NCBI GenBank assembly: GCA_023078555.1
Contig: CM041200.1
Span: 6,115,361 to 6,179,360, forward strand
DNA: 64,000 bases
Source: Ulva prolifera
Taxonomy: Eukaryota; Chlorophyta; Ulvophyceae; Ulvales; Ulvaceae
Reading direction: 5' to 3'
In this document: positions 33,301-45,426 of the stretch, piece after piece
Layout: the number at the start of each line of letters is the position of its first letter
How positions within the stretch are numbered: position 1 is the first letter of the stretch
Position numbers and translations under genes: made by a program
The notes under the pieces: generated by a model
The model's input: only the letters and a program-made list of their open reading frames with translations
Database searches by the model: none
Told to the model about the DNA's origin: nothing

Positions 33301-36300
33301 TCACCACACCGGCACCCAATGTTTTGATGTCCGGCAGTGCAGGTGATCAGCAGTGACGGGTGGGAGGGCTTGCCTTGCCGGTGGCGGTGTCTGCCATGTT
33401 CCAGGCGGTGCGGCGCAGGTTCTCGGGGAAGAGCTTTGTCTCGTGAGAGCAGATGCAGCTCTCGAGCCAGAAGTTGACTGCCGCAGCGTTGAAGGACAGG
33501 AACTTATGCAGCACCTGCAGCAGCAGACGTGGCCTTGAAGCCTCCGATTGCACCTGTGGCGCAGCGCCAGGCACTACATGTCGGAGCACTGTGCATGTGC
33601 AGCTCGTGCCCATGCAGTGCGTAAGCATTCTGTGCATGCTCCAGAGACCTGGAGAGGTCATGGTATCCTGCATCTTGCGGATCACAGGTGCCAAGGACGG
33701 TTGAGCGCTGTACCGCTAGAGCTTATACCTCTCCAACTACGGACATTTATATCTCACCTGAAACTGGAGCTCATTCTCTAGGTCAACCTTGGCCAGGCTG
33801 TCCATGGATGCAAACTCCTCCTGATCCTCAACCGCAAGGTCCTTCCGACTCGTGTTGATGAAAGACCTGCACAACGCTGCCAATTGCAATGTGCAAGAAC
33901 AAGGGGCTGTGTGCTCCTCTCGCAGCAGCAGTCAGAAATATCCCGAATGCTGATGAGCAAGAGGCCACCTGAACAGCGACTCCCGCTGCGAGGGCGATGC
34001 CTTGAACAGCGCCTCCATGCATTGATGGACCTGGGCCACAGACATGCCATGCTGCATGTAGGCCAACTGTGTCAGGCAGAGATTCACATCTGGGTGCTTG
34101 AACTCAGACCGTTGCGAGGGAGTGCCACAGGCTCTATATGGGACCGCCATGTGTGTGCTGTGCTTGCCCTTCCTGCACATTGTCCACATAACTCAGTTCT
34201 TTGGACACCAGATGACATGCTCTAGGGACTGCCTGGGTGACATAGAGCAAGTGGGGACTCTTGCAGTGCACTCCAGAGATGCGGTCTATCCTGGTACGTC
34301 TTGCGATTGCCTGTTTGCTCCTGTGTGATGTGTGTGCCCTGCTGTGCATGCACTCCTTCGGTGCAGCAGGTGCTTGCCATCTGGACAGCACTTGATGAAC
34401 AGACACTTCTGACAGACGTCAGGCCACAGCAGCAGGAGTCTCAAAAGTTATCAGCACACTGGGATGTGAGGAGACGAGGGAAAAGCCGTATTTGGGCTTG
34501 AGCTTGCAGGTGCACCACCTAGTAGAGTTCCAGCCAGATTTCGGCGGATTCTCAGCTAAACGAGATTTGCCTTTTTGTGGGCATAGTGCTTGGCACAGGC
34601 TGTTGACGGGAATTGCAGATTGTCAAGAACAGAGATGGATGCACACCGGTCGGTGACACCGTAGTCAACGTTGTGCCGCTTCTGCAGGCAGTGCAGCAGG
34701 AGCTTGAACGCAAGCAGCCCTCGAATCATCAGCACATGGTGCTTTGCCTTCTCACTGAGGCCCAGCTTCTTCATGGAGTCTTGCACGTCATGCAGCGAGT
34801 CTGTGCAGCACTGCAGCAGCAGGCCCTGCCCTTCGCTGTCCAGGAAAGTCATCCACCTGAGGGGCCAGTGCGCAGCATCATGCTCCTGCGTCAACAGGGC
34901 CCCGCAGATCCCTGCTGCAAGCTCGGGCCAAATGCTCTCTAGCGCCCGACCTGCATTGACCCAACCATCAGCATCCTATCTTCGATGTTTGTTCAGGAGC
35001 TTGCCACATAAAGTCTGCTGCATACACATAGTCTGCTGACACAGAAAAGAATCCCTAGGCTAGGTTGAGCAATCAAGCCACATGTAAGCTTTCCTTACAT
35101 GAAGACAGGCAGCTCATGTAAAGCAAAGTGAAGTAAATCTGAATGTGGTTGCCGTACCTGCATGGAGCCGTATCTCTGGCATGGCGCCGTAGCGGCCTCC
35201 ATGATGCTGCACTTGTGCCACAGCACCATCTCTGAGCAGCGACGTGACAGCCAAGTCGCCGCCCAGCACTTGCAGCACTGCCTGGAGGACGTGCACCCGC
35301 TCTAGCAGTGCAGGCAGGTGTTCCTGTGAGCCCCAGGCGTACACCAGTTGAAACTTCGATGCCAGGAGTTCATCGCATTCATCCAAGATGTCCACGGTCG
35401 GCGTAGCTAACAGTTGCTCCAGCTGCTCAAATGCTGCATCGTTATCTTCATCGACAAACACCTCCTGCGCGCACCAGCATGAGTGCACGTGTGTGGAGAA
35501 TATGTCAAGAAGCTTGCCAAGTCCCCGACATGCGATGCCGCAGATGATAGCACTGAGCACTTGTACATACATACATGCGATGTTCCCGGCAGCACTTTCA
35601 CTGCCACAATCTGTAGCCAAGCAAGTACTCCTCTTGACAGACTGCGGCGGTGCAGACTTGGAGAAGGTCAAACATCATCCTGGCAATGGTGTGCAACACT
35701 CCACCTGCCTAAACTGTGGCACACGCAGTTGGCAGAGGCCTAGCATACCTGCGCCTTGAGCTGCAGAGACAGCCGCTGCTCCCGGGACACACACAGGAAG
35801 GCACGCCAGTGCCTCGAGAAACTCAGCTGTGCGTTCATCACAGCGACACTGTGCGAATCAGCCTCGACATCGCGATTGAAGGGCATCAGCAGCAGCTTCA
35901 CTTGCAACATCGAGCCTGCATGGCGCATACGGCTTCGTTGATACCGCCAGTAACTGGATCGATCATGAACACAGAGAATGTAGACAGAAGCTGCTTCTGT
36001 GAACCGAGTGACTCAGCGGGCACATGTCTTGCAGGCACACCCGTGAGGCAGGAGTGCAGGTAGTCAACAGCCTCGGGCAGCAGCTCCTGCAGGAAGTTGA
36101 CGCGAGGGACCTCCCCCCGGCCGCACAACGCCAGCACCAGCATCGGCAGGATCACCCGCGTCTTGCCCTCACCCATGTTCAGCTGCAGGATCGCCCCACG
36201 CTCCTCCTCGGCCAGCCCTGGCCCGCCGGGGTGCTCCAGCATGTGCTGCGCCACCGTGGCCTGCCGCTCCCGGATCTCTAGCCCCTGCAGCACCTCCAGC

Positions 36301-39300
36301 GCGAGCCAGGCGGGCTGCGCCCGGGGGTCCCAGGTGCGGCGGTTGCCCAGCTCGGCCGCCAGCGCAGCCGTGCTCGCGTCCATGTGCGTCGCGGCGGCAC
36401 CGCTGCAGCGGCAGAGGCAGCGGGCGAGCTTGTCATGCAGGACACACAGCTTCTGCCACTCCTGAGCCAGGGACGTGAGCTTGGCGCACACACTGGCGGA
36501 CAGCAGCGGGTTCAGCGCCTGCACTCAGAAGAGTTCAAGTGGGAAAGTGGACACAGAACATTGCACGGCCGTGTATGCCCAGATGTTTCGACGTCGCAGT
36601 GTGCACTGCATGAAAGCAAGTCTATGCTGCATCTTTGTTTGGTCATGCAGGTTGCGCAAGTTCCTTGTTTGATAGACAAGGCACACCTGTAACATCTCAG
36701 GGAAGAGGGTGATGCGTAGTAGGTCCGCCTGCGCTGGCACCGCCATCAGCGCTGCTGCCTGAAACATCACCATCCACATACCAGCCTCGCCAGGTGGCGT
36801 GAAAGCCAGCGCCTGCAGCAGAAACTCCGCTACCTTCCGCTCGGCAGCGCCCACCCCCTCCTGCAGGGCCCTGAGCTCGTGCGCCAACTTCTGCAGGTTG
36901 TCTTGCTGGACGTGCATGTCTGGAGGAGACTGCTGGAGCACTCTGATGCTCTCTTCCAGGTCGTCTGCAACCTCCCGCCCAAACGGATCGGTTTGCAGGT
37001 GCGACAGTTCGATGTCCACATCTACCCCAACCTCAGCACTGCTTACCACCGGCGAGCAATAGCTCTCGTGCAGCTTGATGAGCTGCTCGTGGAACATATC
37101 CTTCTGGATGTCGGCTGCCACGCTGTCCTCCAGCTCCACACCTGCCGCGGCAAGGTCCGGCCACTGCACCGTCTTCACCACATGCACACATCCGGCGTGC
37201 GGAGCGCAAGGGAGCGGCTGGTTGAGAATCGAGTGCTCCTCCTCCTGGGTCAGCTGCCTCCGGGCCTGCACAAACGGCAGGGGGGCGGTGCGCCGCGCAT
37301 CCTGCAAGTACAGCGTGTGTGCGCCGCGCTGCGAGCGATCCGCCGAGCTGCTTCGATGCGGATCTTGGCCGTGCAGAAATGCGAACGATTGCGAGTCTTC
37401 AGCGAGGGCCTGGCACAGCAGCTGCAGCGCAGGCGTGTGCCCGCTGAACCGCGCCACAGCCGCCAGTGCACCCGCTTCTCCGGCGGCCAGAGGGCGGTTG
37501 ACCCAGCTGCGGCGCAGCAGCTCCACGGCGTGCTCCCCGGCCGTCATGCCGAGCTGCGGCAGGGGCACCTCGCAGTGCGTCGCGGCGTAGATGGCGGCGA
37601 GGAAGAGGCGGGAATGTACAACGGTGGTGTCAAAGCCGAGGGTGCGCCTGTTGAATGAGAACGCATGGTGCCCCAGGTCCGCGTCGCACTGCTCAGATCT
37701 CGAGACACTGCAAGCTGCGGTATGCGCTTCCCGTGTGATGTCCCCGTCAGGCACCAGCATCTTAAGCGGCATCGTTGCTTCTGGAGACCGCAGGAGGAGG
37801 AACTGGCGGAACCTTGCAAGTGGTAGCTCTGCGGCTGACCCCTCTGCCTGGCTGGGCAGGTGGCAGGTGGCGTAGTTGGAGCAGCGCAGCTGTGTTTCGC
37901 CCGGGTGCAGCTCGAATGTGAGGCGGTAGCGTGGCAGGCTGTAGAGGATGACCACGTCTGCTGTGGAAGCGGTGTGCAGCCGTTGCTTTTCTGCTTGTGC
38001 GGCCCGAGTCATGATGTGAATGTAGGGCAGCGATTCAAACCGGGAGAGCATCTTTCTTGCCTCATCTACCACAGGCATATGCCACAGAGTCTCGAAGGTT
38101 CCAATCGCATTCACCATGCTTTGCCACGGGGCCTCCTGTACTCATGATGGGAGTGTGCTTGGCATTCGGTTTCGTGTGGCTTTTTCAACTAGGTGTGGTG
38201 AACCACGTTGTAGCCTGCAGCATCAGGTCTGCGGCATGCTTGACTGACATCAGTGCAGAGGCTCACCTGAAGATGTGACGGCACACACATGCACTTCATC
38301 GCCCTCACCTTGCCTCGCCAGGTATGCTGAGCAGGCACCATGACGAACTGCGTTCGGCGATCAGTGTACCAGGCCCCCCGCATCACGATGGCCTGCTTCT
38401 GACGGGACAGCCAGTGGGAGTGCATCTCCTTCAGCCGCACTGGTAGCTCCGGCGCCCACTCGCAGCCCGCTGCACGGCATGCACCATTGGCGCCTTCACA
38501 TCAACATGCACAATACGATGACAGACAGGCAGCATGCATGTGTGCAAGCATAGGTGCGCTTGCGGCACAGCAGGTGGTCAGTGCGCACATGCAAGCAGCT
38601 CCAGCTCAAGGTCAAACAGCATCTCCCCCGTGTCTGCGTCCACCGGGCACTCTGTGACGACCAGGTCCTGCCCACGCAGCAGGAACGAGTAGATGTGGCC
38701 TCCGTGCTGCTGCCGTGTCCGGAACATGCCCTGCTTCTTGCCCTTCAGCTGCACGACCTCGAACGTGGCACTGCCAAACAGCCGCCCATACGTGGCGTGC
38801 TGCACAATCGTGTCCGGCAGGTGGCCAGGCGCCAGGCCGTTGCACAGCACACAGCCGCTGACGACGTTGATGCTGTACACCTGGCCCTGGGAGTGCGCCA
38901 GGTAGCACCCAAGATGCTCCGGGCTCGCCTGCCAGACGACGTGCTGCGGCAGGTCGGCAAAGACGCCGCGCACCGCTGAGCTCAGCAGGCCGCTGTCCGC
39001 CTGCAAGGCAGCCTCCAGGGCATGCACCTGGTGCGCCATCACCTCGGCGCACTGGCTGGAGAGCACGGCGAGCCTGCCCTGCAGCGGGTCGGAGCTGTCG
39101 TTGAAGGCGTGCAGGTACGACTGCACCCGGTGCAGCAGTAGGAGCTGCGCGTCATGGTGGTCCATTGCTGCATGTGGAGCCTGGGACCCGTTGGCGAACG
39201 AGGTGTAGCCGAAGCAGAGGATGGCGCAGGAGTGTGCGATGGCGCATTTGGTCTGCAGGCTGGTGTAGAGGCGGGACATGTCCCCGGCGTCGTCAGAGGT

Positions 39301-42300
39301 GGTGCTGAGGGTGATCATCTCTGCTTCCATCTGCCTGGCCCAGGCTGCAACCATCGCCATGAAGCTACGAGCCACGTGCACTCCCTGCTGGCAACACTGT
39401 GCCAGCCAAGCCGCTATCTCACATATCAGCGGGCCCTGCATCGCACGGTGCTTCTGAGGCCAACAACGGCAGACTACCACCGTGTTCATGCAGCTGCCTT
39501 GAACGGCATGAGTCCATGATGTGTGACACACTCGTTGCGTATCAACGAGCTGCTGCGTGTCTATCCATTGCAAGTAGAGCATGCATGAGCAAAACAGTCA
39601 TGTTCATTTGCAGCCAGTGGCACTGGCATCCAGAGGCACTGGAATGGAAGCAGAGCATTCGCGCATCAGGATGGCATGATGTCCGTGAGGCATGGATTCT
39701 TGAACAAGTGTGCCCTCCAATAGGAAGCCTGTCAACTGAGCTCCAACACAGCTCGTGATGCAGTGCGGAGGCAGCTCACCTGCAGCAGCAGCTTCGGTGC
39801 AGCCTCCATGAGGCCGGCCACGCGCAGCATCTCCGCACACAGGCCCTCCACCTCTGCGTCTCGCACCCACCACCGCTGTACCTGGCCGCCCTGCCTCTCC
39901 AGCTGGCCCACGTGGTGCAGCACCGTCCGCACAGCCGCCACCACCTGCACACCGCCACCCCAAAATCCCACGGGACATCTGAGCAAATTACAATTGTATA
40001 CTTCGGCGTAGCCAACTTGGGGCAGCGAAGCATGGACGCAGACATTCTGAGCATGCAGACGCAACTCAGAGCAGTAGATGTAGATAATGATTGAGCCGAG
40101 CCCAGCGCAGCTGCGGCCGCAGTCGGCACATGCATGCACGGCAGCGGGCCTGGATCCACACCTGGGGGCAGTCGAGCTGCAGGCTGCCCTCGCGTAGGGC
40201 CACGCACAGCACCCGCAGCTGCTGCAGGGGGTACGCCCGCAGCGTCGCAAACGCCCGCCACTGCTCCACGCTCATCCCTGCCGGCCGGTCCCCCTGCTCC
40301 GCCAGCACCCGGTTGCCCCGCGCCGCCTCCACCTCTTCGTTTGCATCGCAAACGAAGTAGCGGCCACAGCAGTCTTTCCCGCATTTGCCGCCGCCGAGGC
40401 ATAGCCTGGACTGTTCCTTGGCAGCCGCGACCTGGAGCCAGGCATGGTACCTGCCGGGCTCAGTGAACGAGCTGGCGATGGCGACAGAGTCCTGGGCAGC
40501 AAAGGGGTCGGTGAACTGGGTGGTGGTGTACCGGGCGACCGGCCCTCCCTGCCACAGCCGCAGCGACATGTCCCCATCAGGCCACCACACGCCTATCTCT
40601 CTAGATGTGTACTGCATAACGTCGCTAGGTCCAATCTGAGACTTCGCAGGCGGCTTCTGCTGCCGATACATCAGCATCTGGGTGGACGGCTCAGTTGACC
40701 CTTGACGTTCAGGCTTGCACACATACACGCAGGCCTGCTGAGATGCATTGTAAAACTGCACCCACGTCTGTGTTCGTCTGCTGCTGGCGGAGTGGCTGGA
40801 GCTCTGCGGTGTTCCAGCGGCTGAGACCGGCACGAGGCACTGCTGCGCGGCGGCGCAGTACTGCCGAAGCAGCGGGAAGGAGCCTGTGAGGTGCGGATAG
40901 ATGAAGAAGAGGAGCGCGTGGCAGGTGGCCTGGCACACCCGGTGATCTGGCAGTGCCTGGTACACGTGGGCAGGCGGCATGCGAGCTTCCCTAATTTGTT
41001 GGTGCAGGCGCTTGATTTCGTACTCTACTCTTCGAATTTCCAGCTGTGCAGCCTGAATTTCAGCAGATGATGGTGGGATCGGGAAAATCCACAGGAACCT
41101 CCGCCAAGGAAGCCGTTCGAGAGCACGCCGCTTTCTGTCGAGGCTGGCCTCCGCGGCAGCGAGCTGCTTCTGCAAGTCTCGAACTCGTGCTTGCATGTCT
41201 CTAATCTTACGCCAGTGCGCGTCCATTCGATGCTCCGCCAGTCGTTCCTCCTCAGAGAACTTCGACTGGATCTGCCGGCCGCCTGTAGCATAAGCTGCTG
41301 CCAAGGACTCCGTCGCATCCCGCCTGGTCGAAAAGACAGCTCCGCGTGATGCTGTACAATTTGCAGCGGCAATGTAGCTCGCAACAACCCGTGCTGCGTG
41401 CTGCGCCAGGCCTCCACGAAGCACGAGGTGGCGGAGGTCGTCGGGGTGGACGGGCAGGGCGTACTCGCGCAGGCCGGGGAACTCTGCCGCCGCGGCGTGG
41501 TGCGCGAGGCACAGCATCACCCACACCACCGCCGTCTCCCTGCTCCTCAGCTCCACCTTGAGCATGTCCGTGTGCTCGTCGCTGCTGTGGCGGCTGCAGT
41601 GCTGCTCCTCAAAGTGCAGCAGCTCTCGGCAGTAGAACTCCGCCAGCTGGTGCGCTTGCTGCAGAGCTTCAGTGGAGAGGCTGGCAGCTGCCTCGGGGGC
41701 TTCCAACGCGGCAGCGCGTCGGAAGAACCACTGCTCAATCTCATGCAGTATCTGCACTGCCTGCTGCTTTAGCATGGACGAGCTGTGCACACGCTGCACC
41801 CACGCCCACAGCGCAGACAGGTCGCTGCCCTGTGGTGGGTGGGAGGTGGGGGCGAGATTGGCCACAGCCACTTGAGCCAAGTCGCTAGCGGCATTACTGC
41901 TTGGAGTTGGCTCGGTAGGGATGTCGACCGCAAACGGCTGCAGCTGTGCGAGGGTCGCCTTGTGGGAGAGCGGAGGTAGCTCGGCTGCGGCGCAGCAGTG
42001 GCGGTGGCGACGGAGCTCGACGGCGTCGAGGCTGGCGCGGGCGTCGTGCAGCAGGCGAGCCAGAGCGGCTGTCAGGCTGTCGTATGCACAGCCCCGCAGC
42101 CGTGTAGCTGCCTGCGATGCGTGCTGGAGCATGAGCATCGCCTGGTTCATCGAAGAAGCTGGTGCAGACGGCAGCTCCCCAAGGGTGATACTGCAGCAGT
42201 GTGCCATGGCTGTGTAGAACACAGCCATCACCGCATCACAACTCACCTGAGAAGCCTGCATGATGCGCACTGGATCTCAACGTGAAAGCATGGGTTGCAA

Positions 42301-45300
42301 CCAAGCGACACGCCACAGCGATTGCCACTGTTGCGGTTGATCAGCACCACAATCCTCCTGCTGCTCGCAACTAGTAATGGACTTTCAATGAACGGATGAA
42401 GCAATGGTGGTAGTGCCCACGTAGATGTTTGAGTTAGGTTACCATGTCTGTCGACCGACAGCACAACAGCATGGACATGCAGAGACAAGCAATCAACCAT
42501 TTGCGTCACCAACACGTCAAAATCAAAAAGATGTCTGGTGCGCCCTGCGCCTCGTGCGTTGTGAGTGTGCTTCTGTGCAATCACGGTCATTGGATTCACA
42601 TCTTACAATCGAAGCAGCGCAATTACAGACCTTTAAACGACTGCAAAGCGAGAGTGGCAGATGGGACATACTTTACGCATGAAGCTATAAAAGACATGCT
42701 CAACCAATGGCCAGCACATCGGAAGCGGCTCTGCTGTTGTGTGATTTCCGACATCCCTGAACCCGCCAGAAGCCTTCTGATCGTACGAAAGCTGCTGGGT
42801 GGAGTCGCCATCTGCTGCTCTGATTGCCTGAGCCACAAAGAAGCCCGGAGAGTAGCTCTTCTTGGGAAGACTTGCCATGGCGGTGTGGACTGCCTCGTTG
42901 ACTCGAGTGATATTGACTTGGCCTGGTGATGAGACCGTGACAAGCCTTCTCTGAGATCCATGGCAGAGTGATGATGCGGTGAGCGCACCGCTCTTTGATT
43001 CCCTGCAGCACTCAGTGTTTGCCGGCATCGAAATGTGCGTCTTTTATAAGAGGCGGAATTTCTGGGTCTGCTCTACACATCATCTGTCAAGCCCACAGTG
43101 TTTGCTGAAGCATGCGCAGGCAAGGAGGACCCACAAAAAGAGGGCTGACCTCGCAAGAGGGCTGACCTCGCAAGCAAGCAGTACAACAATGAATGCCGCG
43201 TTTCAATCACAACATCTCTATGTCTCTAGCCACGATATAGCAGCAGCAGCCAATCACATTTGTGGCAAAAATAGAAGCAATTGCATTGACGTGTCACAGT
43301 CGCGTGCGGTCATGAGCAGGCCATGGTGAGGGTGGAAGGCATACCAGTGCATATGGCCTTCCCACATGTCAAGGCAGACAGCTTGCACAGTGGTCCGTGC
43401 CCTGGGCTTGGCCTCAGTGTTTGCAACCAGCGCGGCTGCGAACCTAGGAGCCCATGCCACTGAAGCCGGGTCGTCCATCTGTGACACGGCTTGTTTGATT
43501 GCCTCAGGCAGGCTCAGCTGCCCAGGGCCACTTGCCGACTTGTGCACAAGCATTGCCATCACATCACCCTGCAGCCACACGTGCTCCTGAGACACATTTT
43601 CCTTCCCTCAGCTACGATTGCACCGAGCTACCTTCCGCATGAGCCACTGATTCATCAGGACGTGTCCATCTGTGCAGCTGACCAGGGAGAAGTCAGCATC
43701 ACGAGTGGAGTAGGATCTCAGTTGGGGCATTGGACACATGCGGGCCACCCCTCACTACTTTGGCCGTCCATGACACAGCAAATCCGGCGTGAAGTGTCAG
43801 ATGTGTGCATGAATGGCTTCACATGTGTTGTAGAGGTGTGCAGCTGGAAGTAATGAATTGCATCTGTGTGGTGACCATGCCTCAATGACGGCGTGCCAAC
43901 ATAGCAAGTCTATCACCATCGGGGATGTCTGGACAGTAGATCTCTGTGATGCATAGACGTACATACATGCAGCTGCATGCAGCAGGTGCTGTGGGTGTTG
44001 AATTGGGCTGAGTGGCATGTACACATTAGCAGCCTTGGCCCTGCCTCCAGCCCCCAGTTGAGCCCAGCCTCCGACTTGCATCCGAAGTCCAACACATATG
44101 ATATTGATATCAAATGCAGCCAGCAGGCTCTTCCTGAACAGTTTTGTGACCATATGCAGATATCAAAGGCTGAAGGGACTTCAAGAGATGCATCGCTGCA
44201 TCATTTGGAGCACCACAGTGTGGTATCATACTGCAACGACTTGGGAGACAATCCCGTCGGAGACATCAGGTCCCAAGCATGATCAAGCTAACAGATTTTA
44301 CTCTTACCTTGCACAACGTCAAGTATGTCAAATATTTCCAATCAGCACGTGCTACAGATCAAATGTGGCGATGTGTTGGATCGGCAATTGCAGTAGCTGT
44401 CAGTAGGACAGATATCCAAACTAACTCTCGCACAAGCACAGAGGCGGATTGAACAACCGAGCACCACAGGTAATCCATCCACTGCAGTGCATAGGCAAGG
44501 GGCCAGGTCACGCACATCAGTGGGGATGCAATCGAGTACACTGCGGAACAGCTTGACCAGGCGCTTGCAGGTGTCCTCTTCTTGGCCATTGCACGATGCA
44601 CTCTGCTTGAAATTGAATATCTCATCGAGGAGTGCTTCCTGTGAGGTGATGATCTGCTGTACGGCCGGCAGGTCATACAGATTCCTGGGTGGGCCTGCAT
44701 ACAAGAGCTGTGGATTGGACCGCAGCATGTGTCACAAAAGGTTGGCACGCCATGGTATCTAGGTTTGCCATGATGAGACAGCACATGAAGCAGTGTAGCA
44801 AACGGCCAGAATGCATACGCGGGAGATTCTTGAGTGCAGCCGGTTCAGGCAGCGCTGGTGCTGCTCGAACATGATCTTCGCCCATCTCAGCTCTGTACCA
44901 GCAACAGTGTAACCAATGTATGCCCTAAACTGCCCAAGATGGTGACTCTTCAGCAGCTGCGGCCATGAAGTTGAATGGCAGGCTTATGTCACAAGCGATT
45001 CGGGTATATTTTGATGTTGACAGTGTTCATGACGCCGTGTCCCAGAGACATGCGCTGCTCTGTCCTTGAGCAAGTGACAGGAACAACATCGAGCGAGCCA
45101 ATTGCAAGGTCAGCAGTTTGAAGGAATCTTTGCAGACTGTTGCACGGAGGTGACAGTAGCAGCCACGCCAAGAGCTCACAGACATACCTGCGCATGCAAG
45201 AGATTGTCTCCAGCCTTGCAGAGCTGAGATGATTCCACAGAGTCATCACGGCGTCACCCACATGATCTTGTTGCACGCGTAAGAAATTGTCTCCAGATGC

Positions 45301-45426
45301 TTCAGTGTCTCCAGGACAGAGCATTTCATCTCCACTGCCACCGAGGCATTGGGATACTGCTGAGTTGCCGATGGCTTTGTGCTGGCTGTTGCTGGCCCCT
45401 GATAAGCTCTGCCCTCCAGCAGGCAC
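30362..45426 (-). CDS. Giant DUF3638/DUF3645-family protein, many exons
   Basis: This is one minus-strand gene of at least 20 exons. The exon at 36524-35898 holds the DUF3638 core, ILQLNMGEGKTRVILPML, a Walker-A-like MGEGKT. The next exons give DILDECDELLASKF (35.4 kb) and the DUF3645 core MIRGLLAFKLLLHCL then NVDYG (34.9-34.6 kb). Later come GFSGTNDNRSLLPLQV (33.3 kb), FVIFDEARCRY (32.6 kb) and RLRQLDKGQSLVIAAP (32.2 kb), in the order typical of the family. Upstream long exons (42270-40066, 39582-38578, 38117-36525) include RAFATLRAYPLQQLRVLCVA, also characteristic. The stop is at 30362. The family is found in fungi and protists at about 3000 residues. Automated annotation often calls it ubiquitinyl hydrolase; helicase-like motifs are also discussed, and its true role is unknown. 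Exons above 42.3 kb (43.6-43.25, 44.7-44.35, 45.4-45.0 kb) look coding and probably encode the N-terminal part, with less certainty. Confidence 0.72.
35118..35143 (-). repeat. 3' tail fragment resembling the tRNA-related SINE
   Basis: On the minus strand, CATTCAGATTTACTTCACTT resembles the last bases of the SINE copies at 1421 and 3693. A similar GTAAAGTAAAGTAAA tract lies at 47437-47455. Only the tails are present, so an independent simple-repeat origin is possible. Confidence 0.35.
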
